Notes: a model not told the origin generated them from the sequence alone. A stretch of DNA of 64,000 nt from Streptomyces vinaceus (GCF_008704935.1 NZ_CP023692.1:248001-312000); one strand, 5' to 3'; shown: positions 34,440-42,513, counted from the stretch's first letter. Program-made: numbers and translations.

Positions 34440-36334
34440 CGTGCGCCGGCGTTCGGGTAGTCGCCGGTGGAGGCGGGCAGCCACAGGTCGCGCACGGCGG
34501 TCAGGACGCTGTCCTCGCGCTCGCGGTCCAGCCGGTAGAGCCGGAGGAATCCGCCCCGGCCGCCGATGACGACGTACGCGGTGCCGTCCTGGCCGCGCAG
34601 CAGGGCCATGCCCTTGGGGAAGTCGGGCAGATCCTCGTGGAGCCCGAGGAGTTCACCGGTTGCGTGGTCGTACGCCGCGACCTGGAGGCCGTACGTGATC
34701 GCGACGAGGACGCCGTCGGCGATGACGCAGTTCTCACTGGTGTTGTCGAGCAGTTCGGTGAAGCGCTGGTCGAGTTGGGGCTCACCGACCTTGAACTCCT
34801 TGATGCCGCCGCCACCGGTGGCGCGTACCCGGTCGCCGTCGGTCAGGAGGCGCTTGGGGTAGCCGCCGAGTCCGGTGGTCCAGGTGGCCTCGCCGTCCGC
34901 GGAGTAGGCGGTCATCACCCCGTTGCGGGTGGCGATGAGCCGGCTGCCGTCCTCCAGGTAGGCGCTCGCCCAGGCGCTGGCGGGCAGGTCGTCGATCCGG
35001 GACAGCTCTACACCGGTCGCGGCGTCGAGCTCGATCGCGCCGGCGTTGCAGGCGACGAGCAGCCGGCCGCCGTCGGGGGACCGGCTGAGCGTGTGCGAGA
35101 CGGCGGGCATCCGCCGCTCCCACAGCACCTGGCCGGCGGCGGAGACGCGGCGTACGGTCCCCGGCCAGAAGACTCCCGCCCAGCCGTCGTCGAGGGTGAC
35201 GAGGCGGCGGGTGAAGCCGAGGCCCGAGAACTCCTGTCCGGTCAGGACGAGCGCCGGGTGGCCCGGGACCTGTTCGACCAGGCGCAGTACGGCGGTGCCG
35301 TCGTCGGTGGCCGCCAGCAGGGCGCGGTCGTCACCCGGGACGGGCTGGAGGTCCCACACGCACTGGCGCTCGTAGCCGAGCCGGGTGCGTACGGCGCCGT
35401 CCGCCGTCAGCGCGGTCACCTCGCCGTCCTGGGTGAGGGTGTAGACGTCTCCGTACTCGTCGACGGTGATGTCGATGATCTGGTGGCTGAAGCCGCCGAC
35501 CCGCTTGGCCACGCGCAGTTCGGGGTCGGTGTTGTCGAAGATCAGCAGCTCGCCGTCGAAGCCGCCGGTGTACGCGGTGGAGAAGTCGGGCGAGAAGACG
35601 AGGCCTTCGACGTCGTTGCGCGCGTAGTCGAAGCGTTCGCCGACGGTGCCGTCGAGACCGACCGTGATCACGCCGTTGGCGATGTTGCGGGTCTCCCCCA
35701 GGCCGGCGTCGCCGAGGGCCCACAGGCGGTTGTGGCGGGCGTCGTAGACGACCCGGTGGACGTTGGACGTGTCGACCTGGACGACCGTCGGGAAGGAGAG
35801 CTCCGGCAGCGAGCCGAGGTGGATGCGGCCGGAGCGGTCGGAGACGGCGTGCACGCCGGGGGCGTCGGTGCAGAACCATTCGAGCATGTCGTAGCCGTGC
35901 GGCCACTCGGTGATCCGCTCGACGGTGAAGGTCTCCAGATCGATGACGACCACCTGGAAGTACCCGTTGTTCGTGTAGAGCTTGCCGTCCCAGACGCCGA
36001 TGCCGCGGAGCATGGTGGGCGCGGGCTGCTCGCCTTCGAGGAGCAGCGAGGCGTCGGCGGTCGCGGCGGCGTCGAGGCGGTCGGAGAGCCGCAGGGTGTC
36101 GGCGTGCCAGCGGGAGATCGTGCCCGTCTTGTCGCGCGTGACGATCCAGTCGTCGACGAAGGTGACGGCGTAGATCGGGTCGCCGGCCGGGTCCTGCGCC
36201 GGGGCGGAGGAGTTGGACGAACGCAGCACGTTGAGATCGCGGTCGAGCCAGTGCAGACCGCCGCGGGCGTCCGCGCCCAGGAGGCCCCGGCCGGGACTGT
36301 TCACGATGCGGGTCAGGCGCTCCAGGTTCGCCAT
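34436..36334 (-). CDS. Large beta-propeller protein of the peptide operon
   Basis: A 632-residue soluble protein with no signal peptide. It has repeated beta-propeller blades that are not classical WD40, such as AVTFVDDWIVTRDKTGTISRWHADT, DARHNRLWALGDAGLG, VFSPDFSTAYTGGFDGELLIFD and SPDGGRLLVACNAGAIELDAATG. No catalytic motif was found. AGGGGG lies seven bases before the ATG. It is the first large gene after the three peptide genes, separated from them by 123 bases with a strong hairpin. With the WD40 protein at the operon end it makes two propellers in one pathway. A scaffold, peptide-binding or cryptic enzyme role is possible. Confidence 0.75.
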   Translation of the reverse strand: MANLERLTRIVNSPGRGLLGADARGGLHWLDRDLNVLRSSNSSAPAQDPAGDPIYAVTFVDDWIVTRDKTGTISRWHADTLRLSDRLDAAATADASLLLEGEQPAPTMLRGIGVWDGKLYTNNGYFQVVVIDLETFTVERITEWPHGYDMLEWFCTDAPGVHAVSDRSGRIHLGSLPELSFPTVVQVDTSNVHRVVYDARHNRLWALGDAGLGETRNIANGVITVGLDGTVGERFDYARNDVEGLVFSPDFSTAYTGGFDGELLIFDNTDPELRVAKRVGGFSHQIIDITVDEYGDVYTLTQDGEVTALTADGAVRTRLGYERQCVWDLQPVPGDDRALLAATDDGTAVLRLVEQVPGHPALVLTGQEFSGLGFTRRLVTLDDGWAGVFWPGTVRRVSAAGQVLWERRMPAVSHTLSRSPDGGRLLVACNAGAIELDAATGVELSRIDDLPASAWASAYLEDGSRLIATRNGVMTAYSADGEATWTTGLGGYPKRLLTDGDRVRATGGGGIKEFKVGEPQLDQRFTELLDNTSENCVIADGVLVAITYGLQVAAYDHATGELLGLHEDLPDFPKGMALLRGQDGTAYVVIGGRGGFLRLYRLDREREDSVLTAVRDLWLPASTGDYPNAGAR

Positions 36335-36378
36335 GGAAATACCCCCTGTTTTCGTTGGGTGGGCTGGATGGGACAGCC

Positions 36379-36407
36379 CCCGGGGAAAGCCGTCGGCTTT
36401 CCCCGGG
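36379..36407 (-). terminator. Intra-operon hairpin after the peptide genes
   Basis: CCCGGGGAAAGCCG and CGGCTTTCCCCGGG form a 14-base perfect inverted repeat around one base, giving a 13-pair stem with a 3-base loop in RNA. No T-run follows. It lies between the last peptide gene and the propeller gene, where it can act as a partial terminator or mRNA stabiliser and favour peptide expression. Confidence 0.75.
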
Positions 36408-36457
36408 AGACAGGTGCCCGAGGGGGTTCACCCCTCAGCTGTAATGCGGATTCCGCA

Positions 36458-36499
36458 TCAGATGTCGTGACGGACGACACGGCGAATGATCTTCTTCAC
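36458..36499 (-). CDS. Tiny peptide 3, MKKIIRRVVRHDI
   Basis: Thirteen codons starting at GTG, encoding MKKIIRRVVRHDI. AGGAGG ends exactly eight bases before this GTG, the same spacing as in the other two peptide genes. An ATG six bases upstream (36505) would give MCVKKIIRRVVRHDI but would sit only two bases after AGGAGG, too close. The core [IV][IV]RRV[IV] and the C-terminal Ile are shared with its two neighbours. The peptide is cationic, with paired hydrophobic and paired basic residues. No known family was recognised. The stem-loop at 36379-36407 follows its stop. Confidence 0.75.
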   Translation of the reverse strand: MKKIIRRVVRHDI

Positions 36500-36556
36500 G
36501 CACATCACCTCCTCCGGCACGGGGAATTTCGGGATCGATCCCGTCCGGGACGGTAA

Positions 36557-36601
36557 TCAGATCTCGTTGCGGATGACGCGACGCACGATGCTCTTGGTCA
36601 T
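36557..36601 (-). CDS. Tiny peptide 2, MTKSIVRRVIRNEI
   Basis: Fourteen codons with ATG start and TGA stop, encoding MTKSIVRRVIRNEI. The ribosome site GAGAGGTGA gives eight bases of spacing to ATG. Compared with peptide 1 the gene differs at 10 of 45 bases. V/I exchanges and synonymous changes dominate inside the core RRV[VI], which suggests selection on the peptide. It lies 65 bases downstream of peptide 1 and 57 bases upstream of peptide 3. It is far below normal gene-finder limits and would be missed by automatic annotation. Confidence 0.78.
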   Translation of the reverse strand: MTKSIVRRVIRNEI

Positions 36602-36666
36602 GGAAGTCACCTCTCTCCTGGCTTCGCCGATATACGGGGGAAGTGATCGATCCGGCCTGGCAGGGC

Positions 36667-36711
36667 TCAGATCTTGTTGTTGACGACACGACGGACGACG
36701 TTCTTCTTCAT
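36667..36711 (-). CDS. Tiny peptide 1, MKKNVVRRVVNNKI
   Basis: Fourteen codons with ATG start and TGA stop, encoding MKKNVVRRVVNNKI. AAGGAGGTGA, a near-complete match to the 16S rRNA tail, lies before the ATG with eight bases between GGAGG and the start. The pattern of paired Val and paired Arg gives an amphipathic helix with V5, V6, V9, V10 on one face and R7, R8, N11, N12 on the other. It is the first of three tandem peptide genes and starts 46 bases after the FMN reductase stop. It could be a precursor of a modified peptide, a free cationic peptide or a signal; nothing in sequence decides this. Confidence 0.8.
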   Translation of the reverse strand: MKKNVVRRVVNNKI

Positions 36712-36757
36712 GGAATTCACCTCCTTCCGCGGGCGGGTACGAGGGCCGGCCGCCCGC

Positions 36758-37330
36758 CTAGGCCGCGAGAGGGACCCGGTGGCCTCGTACGGCGGTGATG
36801 GTGGCGTCGACGAGGCCTTCCAGCTCCGCCACCACCGAGGGTTCGGTGATGGTCCCGTCGCGTCCGACCAGGCGTTCGGCGTTGCCGATGGCCACCCGCG
36901 GATGGTCGATCAGCACGGCGCCGCACCGTTCGAGCACCCTGCGGGTGTCGGACTGCGCATCGACGCCGCCGTACGTCCCGGGGGAAGCGGTGAGGAGCGC
37001 GACGGGCTTGCCGGAGAGGGAACTCGCCTTCCACGGCCGGGAGAGCCAGTCGAGGGCGTTCTTCAACGTCCCCGTCATCGCACCGTTGTAGGACGGTGTG
37101 CTGATGACCGCGGCGTCGGACGCGATGAGCAGTTCGCGTGCGGCGCTCACCGCTGCCGGCCCGGGACCCACGTCCAGGTCCTCGTTGTAGTGAGGCAGGT
37201 CGGCGACCCTTATCTCGGAGGTGTGGAATTCATCGGCACGCCGGTCGAGAATGCTGCGGATGGTGGCGAGAGCAGCACTGTTCACCGAGTGCCGACGCAA
37301 ACTCCCCGACACCAGAACGATCCTGGCCAT
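36758..37330 (-). CDS. NADPH-dependent FMN reductase family flavoprotein
   Basis: A 190-residue flavodoxin-like protein. MARIVLVSGSLRRHSVNSAAL contains the GSxRxxSxN phosphate-binding loop. STPSYNGAMTGTLKNALDWLSRP near residue 78 is the family FMN-binding segment, and LLTASPGTYGG near 113 follows. Members reduce FMN, quinones or azo compounds with NADPH. GGGAG lies six bases before ATG. It is the first gene of the peptide operon. An 8-pair GC stem (36729-36736 with 36750-36757) lies between its stop and the first peptide's ribosome site, so the peptides may be read from its transcript or from an internal start. Confidence 0.88.
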   Translation of the reverse strand: MARIVLVSGSLRRHSVNSAALATIRSILDRRADEFHTSEIRVADLPHYNEDLDVGPGPAAVSAARELLIASDAAVISTPSYNGAMTGTLKNALDWLSRPWKASSLSGKPVALLTASPGTYGGVDAQSDTRRVLERCGAVLIDHPRVAIGNAERLVGRDGTITEPSVVAELEGLVDATITAVRGHRVPLAA

Positions 37331-37802
37331 ACCCCACTCCCTACCGATCGGCGACCCTCCGTCTCCTTGGCGGTTGGCCTTCCTCGTGGGAATGAGATTG
37401 CCTCCTGGAGTTCAATATCGAGAACTTCGATTTCAGGCTGAATCAGGTCGGTGCCGAATCAGACAACGGAATCCCGCATTCCCGTCGCGGGCGGCCCGGG
37501 CGGGGAACTCCCCCGGGCCGCCCGCGCCACACCCGGCGCGTGGGCACGCGGGTGGCGGCGACCTCACCCGAGTGGACCGCGTCGCAGGCCAGGCGGGTCG
37601 TCGAGAGCGGTCCCCCACGGGGAGCCCCGCACGCCGGCGGCTCCGCCCGCGCCGGCCGTCCGGTACCGAGCCCGCGGCGCAGGGGCGTCGGGGGGTGGGC
37701 AACCGAGCGAACCGGTCATGATCGGCGGCGGCGAACGGCCGGAAACCACGCACGACCGGCCAGAAGGATCCACCATTCCGCGAGGCGCTGATGTAATAAT
37801 CC
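37331..37802. promoter_or_regulatory. 472-base divergent control region before the peptide operon
   Basis: No convincing gene lies here. The left third is AT-richer than its surroundings. It has an AGTTC-N8-GAACT palindrome at 37409-37426 and direct GAATCAG repeats at 37440-37446 and 37456-37462. These are candidate regulatory sites for the minus-strand operon. The right end has TAATAAT immediately before the GNAT start. No DNA-binding regulator is encoded in the operon itself. Confidence 0.45.
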
Positions 37803-38510
37803 ATGGAGCAGTTCACCCGTTACCTGCAAGGGGGAGACTTGCCTTTCGCGCATACGACCGAGGCCGTCCGGGCATGGGTCCACGGCTGGTCCGCCTCGCG
37901 CGGCGCAGCCGAACCCGTGCCCTACGGTTGGGGTTTCACGATCGACGTCGGCCTGCACGGACACGTCATGCGCCACGTCCTGCACTCCGCCGACGAGGCG
38001 ATCGTCCGCGAGCTCACCCGGCGGGCCACCGCACCGGGCGTCTGGTTGAAGGCCTTCGTGGCACCGGAGACGCTCGAACCCTGGCTCGCCCCCGGCTGGC
38101 ACCTCGCCGGCGGTCCCGGCTTCCTGATGTCCGCCGCTCTGCCCGCCACCCCCGCCCGGGGCCCGGGCCGCGTCCCCGAGGGCTACGAGATGACCACCTG
38201 GACACGTGGCGGCGTCACCCGCGCCCTGGTGCGGCGCAGCGCCGACGGAGCCTTCGCCGCGCGCGGCCAGATCGCCGTCACCGGCCACACCGCAGTCGTC
38301 GACCAGGTGGAGACCGACGCGGCCCACCAGCGTCGCGGCCTGGGGCGCCTGGTGATGCACGAGCTCATGGAGGCCGGCAGGGAGCAGGGAGCCGCGGCAT
38401 GCGTGTTGGGCGCGACCCCGGAGGGCCGCGCCCTGTACGAAGCGACGGGATGGCGCGTCCTGGCACCGCTCACCAGCGCGCTGCGGGGCCCGGACCCGGC
38501 CGGCGGCTGA
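37803..38510 (+). CDS. GNAT family N-acetyltransferase
   Basis: A 235-residue two-part protein. The N-terminal half (about 1-125) is a degenerate region with GWGFTIDVGLHGHVMRHVL. The C-terminal half is a GNAT domain with the acetyl-CoA loop VVDQVETDAAHQRRGLGRLVMHELMEAG near residues 163-190 and GATPEGRALYEATGWRV near 202. The substrate is unknown. An in-frame TAA six bases upstream fixes ATG 37803 as the earliest start. No ribosome site is visible, so the mRNA may be nearly leaderless, read from the TAATAAT just upstream. It is divergent from the peptide operon; a role there is possible but not shown. Confidence 0.8.
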   Translation: MEQFTRYLQGGDLPFAHTTEAVRAWVHGWSASRGAAEPVPYGWGFTIDVGLHGHVMRHVLHSADEAIVRELTRRATAPGVWLKAFVAPETLEPWLAPGWHLAGGPGFLMSAALPATPARGPGRVPEGYEMTTWTRGGVTRALVRRSADGAFAARGQIAVTGHTAVVDQVETDAAHQRRGLGRLVMHELMEAGREQGAAACVLGATPEGRALYEATGWRVLAPLTSALRGPDPAGG

Positions 38511-38544
38511 AGCGCGGTCAGACGCGCGGCCGTCCGGGCGCGGG

Positions 38545-39315
38545 TCAGCCGGTGGCCTCGCCGAGGTAGGCGGCGCGGATGCGGGGGTCGTCCAGAAGCT
38601 CGTGGGCCGGGGCGTGCAGGGTGATCCGGCCCGTTTCCAGGACGTAGCCGCGGTCGGCGATCCTCAGGGCCTGGGCGGCGTTCTGTTCGACCAGCAGCAC
38701 CGTGGTGCCCTGGGTGTTGATCTCCTTGATGATCTCGAAGATCTGCGCCACGATCAGCGGCGCCAGGCCCATCGACGGCTCGTCGAGGAGCAGGAGTTCG
38801 GGGCGGCCCATCAGGGCGCGTCCCATGGCGAGCATCTGCTGCTCGCCGCCGGAGAGGGTGCCGGCCTGCTGGGTGCGCCGCTCCGCGAGGCGGGGGAAGA
38901 GGGCGAAGACCCGGTCCAGGTCCTCCTGCCGCAGCCGCTTGAAGCGGTAGGCGCCCATGTGGAGGTTCTCCAGGACGGTCATGTCGGCGAAGACCCTGCG
39001 GCCCTCCGGCGAATGGCCGATGCCGAGGCCCACGACCGCGTGGGAGGCAATGCCGTCGACGCGCTCCCCGCAGAACCGCACCTGTCCCGAAGTGGGCTGG
39101 TGCAGGCCCGAGATGGTGCGCAGGGTGGTCGTCTTGCCCGCGCCGTTGGCGCCGAGCAGGGCGACCACCTCGCCCTCGCGGACGACCATGTCGACGCCCC
39201 GCAGCGCGCTGATCGCGCCGTACGACACGTGGAGATCGGCGAGTTCCAGGATCGTCGGCGCCGGGGGCCGGGGCGTGGCGGCGGTCCTGTGCGGGAGGTG
39301 CGTCGGCGTGGTCAT
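38545..39315 (-). CDS. livF: Branched-chain amino-acid ABC transporter ATPase LivF
   Basis: A 256-residue ABC ATPase. Walker A is GANGAGKTT near residue 55, the signature LSGGEQQ near 157, and Walker B ELLLLDEPSMGLAP near 177, followed by LLVEQNAAQALRIADRGYVLETG. The EQNA form of the His-switch region and the short length mark LivF. It powers uptake of leucine, isoleucine and valine with LivG. The start overlaps the livG stop by ATGA. It is the last gene of a five-gene operon. Confidence 0.93.
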   Translation of the reverse strand: MTTPTHLPHRTAATPRPPAPTILELADLHVSYGAISALRGVDMVVREGEVVALLGANGAGKTTTLRTISGLHQPTSGQVRFCGERVDGIASHAVVGLGIGHSPEGRRVFADMTVLENLHMGAYRFKRLRQEDLDRVFALFPRLAERRTQQAGTLSGGEQQMLAMGRALMGRPELLLLDEPSMGLAPLIVAQIFEIIKEINTQGTTVLLVEQNAAQALRIADRGYVLETGRITLHAPAHELLDDPRIRAAYLGEATG

Positions 39316-40181
39316 CGGGGCTCTCCTTGCCGGGAGTCGGTCTCGGAGGTTCCGAGGTAGGCCTCCACGACCGCCGGGTCGCGCTGTACCTCGGAGGGAG
39401 GACCGGAGGCGATGACCCTGCCGAAGTTGAGCACGGTCACCCGGTCGGCCACCGAGGTCACCAGCGGCATGTCGTGTTCGATCAGCAGCACGCTGATGTC
39501 GAGTTCACGGTTGATACGGCGGATCAGCGCGGCCAGTTCCCGCTTCTCGGTCGGGTTGGTGCCCGCCGCAGGCTCGTCCAGGAGGAGCAGCCGGGGGCCG
39601 GTGGCCAGTGCCCTGGCGATCTCCAGCCGCCGCTGGTCCCCGTACGAGAGGGAGTCGGCCCGCTCCTCGGACCGCCCGTCGAGGCCCACCAGCGCGAGCA
39701 GTTCCTGGGCCCTGGCCTCGGCGGCGCGTTCCTCCGCCTTCGCCCGCGGCAGGCCCAGCACGATGCCCAGCGGTCCGGAGCGGGTGGCGCTCTCCGCGGC
39801 GACCTTGACGTTCTCCAGCGCGGTCAGGGCGGCGAAGAGGCGGATGTTCTGGAAGGTGCGGGCCACGCCGAGCCGGTTGATGTGGTGGGGCTTGCGGCCG
39901 AGCAGGCTGTGCTCCGTACCGCCGTCGGTGCGCAGGAGTACGCGGCCCTCCTGCGGTGCGTACGCGCCGGTGAGGGAGTTGAACAACGAGGTCTTGCCGG
40001 CGCCGTTGGGGCCGATCACGGCGTGGATCTCGCCCCGGCACACCGTGAGGTCCACGTCGCAGAGGGAGACCAGGCCGCCGAAGCGCAGGGTCACTCCCGA
40101 CACCTGGAGGACGGGGGCCGGGGCGGAGCGGGCCGGGGCGGGTGCCGGGCCCGGGCGCGCCGCGAGTGTGGTGGTCGTCAT
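39312..40181 (-). CDS. livG: Branched-chain amino-acid ABC transporter ATPase LivG
   Basis: A 289-residue ABC ATPase with a 25-residue Ala/Pro-rich N-terminal extension. Walker A is GPNGAGKTS near residue 57, RTFQNIRLF near 107, the signature LSYGDQRR near 180 and Walker B LLLLDEPAAGTNP near 202, then LLIEHDMPLV. NPTEK and EHDM are the usual LivG forms. ATG at 40181 overlaps the livM stop by ATGA. It pairs with LivF as the second nucleotide-binding subunit. Confidence 0.93.
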   Translation of the reverse strand: MTTTTLAARPGPAPAPARSAPAPVLQVSGVTLRFGGLVSLCDVDLTVCRGEIHAVIGPNGAGKTSLFNSLTGAYAPQEGRVLLRTDGGTEHSLLGRKPHHINRLGVARTFQNIRLFAALTALENVKVAAESATRSGPLGIVLGLPRAKAEERAAEARAQELLALVGLDGRSEERADSLSYGDQRRLEIARALATGPRLLLLDEPAAGTNPTEKRELAALIRRINRELDISVLLIEHDMPLVTSVADRVTVLNFGRVIASGPPSEVQRDPAVVEAYLGTSETDSRQGEPR

Positions 40182-41596
40182 GATTCCTCCCGCGTACGGA
40201 CGGTGCGCCTGCGGCGCCTGGCGGGCAGGAGTCCCTGCGGGCGGTAGATCATCATGACCACCAGGAGGGCGCCCAGGTACATGAACCGGTCCTTCTGGTC
40301 CACCACGTCCTTGAGGCCGTGCGGCAGATAGGCCAGCAGTGCGGCTCCCAGCAGGACGCCGGGGATGGAGCCCATCCCGCCGAAGATCACGTAGGCGAGG
40401 ACCAGCACCGAGTACAGCAGCGGGAAGTTCTCGGGGTTGATGAACCCGACCTTGCTGGCGTAGACGGCGCCGGCGACCCCGGAGGTGGAGGCGCCGATGG
40501 CGAAGGCCATCAGCTTGTACTTCACCGTGTCCACGCCGTGCGCGGCCGCGGCGACCTCGTCCTCGCGGATTGCCTCCCAGGTGCGTCCGATCTTGGAGCG
40601 CACCAGCTTGCGGAAGACCAGCACCAGGCCCGTGATCAGGCCGATGAGCAGCCACAGGTAGTCCAGCGGGTCCAGGCCCCAGCGGTAGTGCACGGGGCCG
40701 ATGTCCACGGAGAAGTGCGGGATGCCGAAGACTCCGAGCGAGCCGCCCGTCACCGATTCGGCGTTCTTGGCGAAGAGGTAGATGATCTCGTGGAAGCCGA
40801 GGGTGACGATGGCGAGGTAGTCGCCGCGCAGGCGCAGGGTGGGGGCGCCGAGCAGGATGCCCGCGAGCAGGCACGTGAGCATCGCGACCGGGATGGACAG
40901 GAACGGGTTCAGCTCGAACGGCGGCTTGACGGGCAGTTGTCCGCTCCAGAAGGCGGTGCTGTAGCTGCCGATCGCGAAGAAGGCAACGAAGCCGAGGTCG
41001 AGCAGACCGGCCCAGCCGATGACGACGTTGAGTCCGAGGGCGAGCAGGATGTAGATGCCGACCCAGTCGACCAGTACCTGGTTGGTCGACCGGTCGAACA
41101 GCAGCGGCAGGAACACGGCCGCGGCGAGCCCGGCCACCACCAACGCCACGCGCAGCCGGGGACGGCCGTCGAGCGCCGGGCGGATCCTGGTCAGCGGAGC
41201 GGCGACGGCCCTGGCGCCGCAGGCCACGGCGCGGCGCGGGGCGGCGCCGAACTCGGCTACCGCCCACAGGGCCGCGGCCGCGCCGGTCCAGGCCCACAGC
41301 GCGGGTCCGGTGAAGGTCGTACGCAGCGAGAACAGCAGGTCGGCTCCGGATCCCTGCTCCCCCGTCATCACGGCCAGCAGGACGCCGACGGCGGTGAGGG
41401 CGCACAGCCTGCGCCAGCGCGGACGCCGGTACCAGGGGGCCCGGCGCAGGGCGGCCAAGGCCTCGGCCGAGGGGCGGGTGGGGCGGAAGGACGCGGTGGA
41501 CGCGCTGTACGCGGTGGGCTCCGTGGACGCGGTGGGTGCGGCGGGTGCCGTGGACCCGGTGGGTGCCGCCGTCCTGGTATCGCTCAGCATGCTCAT
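40178..41596 (-). CDS. livM: Branched-chain amino-acid ABC transporter permease LivM
   Basis: A 472-residue permease. The first 70 residues are a Thr/Ala/Pro-rich and basic cytoplasmic extension. Two or three extra hydrophobic segments come before the conserved core, which begins near residue 185 (YILLALGLNVVIGWAGLLDLGFVAFFAIGSYS). RLRGDYLAIVTLGFHEI near 263 and the coupling-helix region KIGRTWEAIREDEVAAAAHGVD near 345 mark LivM. The C-terminus ends RPQGLLPARRRRR. It forms the membrane channel with LivH. ATGA overlap with livH. Confidence 0.92.
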   Translation of the reverse strand: MSMLSDTRTAAPTGSTAPAAPTASTEPTAYSASTASFRPTRPSAEALAALRRAPWYRRPRWRRLCALTAVGVLLAVMTGEQGSGADLLFSLRTTFTGPALWAWTGAAAALWAVAEFGAAPRRAVACGARAVAAPLTRIRPALDGRPRLRVALVVAGLAAAVFLPLLFDRSTNQVLVDWVGIYILLALGLNVVIGWAGLLDLGFVAFFAIGSYSTAFWSGQLPVKPPFELNPFLSIPVAMLTCLLAGILLGAPTLRLRGDYLAIVTLGFHEIIYLFAKNAESVTGGSLGVFGIPHFSVDIGPVHYRWGLDPLDYLWLLIGLITGLVLVFRKLVRSKIGRTWEAIREDEVAAAAHGVDTVKYKLMAFAIGASTSGVAGAVYASKVGFINPENFPLLYSVLVLAYVIFGGMGSIPGVLLGAALLAYLPHGLKDVVDQKDRFMYLGALLVVMMIYRPQGLLPARRRRRTVRTREES

Positions 41597-42513
41597 GCCG
41601 TCCTCCCCAGCTTCGCGCCGAGGATGCCGGTCGGGCGGAACATCAGCACGACGACGAGGACCGCGAAGGCGGCGACGTAGCGCCATTCCTCGCCGAACAG
41701 CGGAACGTTGTAGGTCTCGACCAGGCCGAGGAGCATTCCGCCCAGCATGGCACCGCGGATGTTGCCGATGCCGCCGAGAACGGCCGCGGCGAAGGCGGTG
41801 ATGCCGGGGATGAAGCCCATGGTGAACGAGACCTGGCTGTTGAGTCCGAAGAGGAAGCCGGCGATTCCGCCGAGGACCCCGCCGATCACGAACGTACGGG
41901 AGACGATCCGGTCGATGTCGACGCCCATCAGGCCGGCGGCCTCGGGGTCCTGGGCGACGGCCCGGATGGCGGAGCCCAGCTTGGTACGGCGCACCAGCAG
42001 GTCGAGGCCGACGATCATCGCCAGCGCGGCGACGATCAGCAGCAGCTTGACGATGTCGACGGGTGCTCCGAGGACATGGAAGAGCACGCCGTTGTCGAAG
42101 AGCGCGGGCATGGCCTTGGGATCGCGCCCGAAGAGCTTGCCCGTGAGGTTGTAGAGGAAGAACGAGGCGCCGATGGCGCTGATCAGGAAGATCAGCGCAG
42201 GCGCGTTGCGCTTGCGCAGCGGCCGGTAGGCGACCTTCTCCAGGCCGAAGGCGGTGCCCGCCCCGACCAGGCCGGAGACCGCCAGGCCGAGGAGGACGAG
42301 CAGGACGGAGACCAGCCCGGAGGGGTGGCCGGGGGCGACCTCGGTGAGCACGATCAGCGCTCCGAAGCCGCCCAGCATGAACACCTCGCTGTGTGCGAAG
42401 TTGATCAGCTTGAGCACGCCGTAGACCAGGGTGTAGCCGATGGCGATCACGGAGTACAGCGCGCCGAGCGCGAGGCCCGGGACCAGGTAGTCGCGGAATT
42501 CCAGGAGTGTCAT
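41593..42513 (-). CDS. livH: Branched-chain amino-acid ABC transporter permease LivH
   Basis: A 306-residue permease with about eight transmembrane helices. Family features are GLALGALYSVIAIGYTLVYGVLKLINFAHSEVFMLGGF at the N-terminus, VAYRPLRKRNAPALIFLISAIG near residue 95, the coupling helix TKLGSAIRAVAQDPEAAGLMGVD near 180, and RPTGILG at the C-terminus. It is the membrane partner of LivM and lies six bases after the livK stop. Confidence 0.93.
   Translation of the reverse strand: MTLLEFRDYLVPGLALGALYSVIAIGYTLVYGVLKLINFAHSEVFMLGGFGALIVLTEVAPGHPSGLVSVLLVLLGLAVSGLVGAGTAFGLEKVAYRPLRKRNAPALIFLISAIGASFFLYNLTGKLFGRDPKAMPALFDNGVLFHVLGAPVDIVKLLLIVAALAMIVGLDLLVRRTKLGSAIRAVAQDPEAAGLMGVDIDRIVSRTFVIGGVLGGIAGFLFGLNSQVSFTMGFIPGITAFAAAVLGGIGNIRGAMLGGMLLGLVETYNVPLFGEEWRYVAAFAVLVVVLMFRPTGILGAKLGRTA

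Noticed and set aside
36458..36711. Reading the three tiny frames as transcription-attenuation leader peptides
   Set aside because: Leader peptides usually carry runs of one regulated amino acid and alternative RNA stems. Here three separate frames conserve a mixed RRVV core and each has its own strong ribosome site.
37433..37816. 127-codon open frame on the minus strand upstream of the FMN reductase
   Set aside because: The product is Arg/Pro/Ala-rich with no recognisable fold, no ribosome site was seen, and it runs across the GNAT start region.
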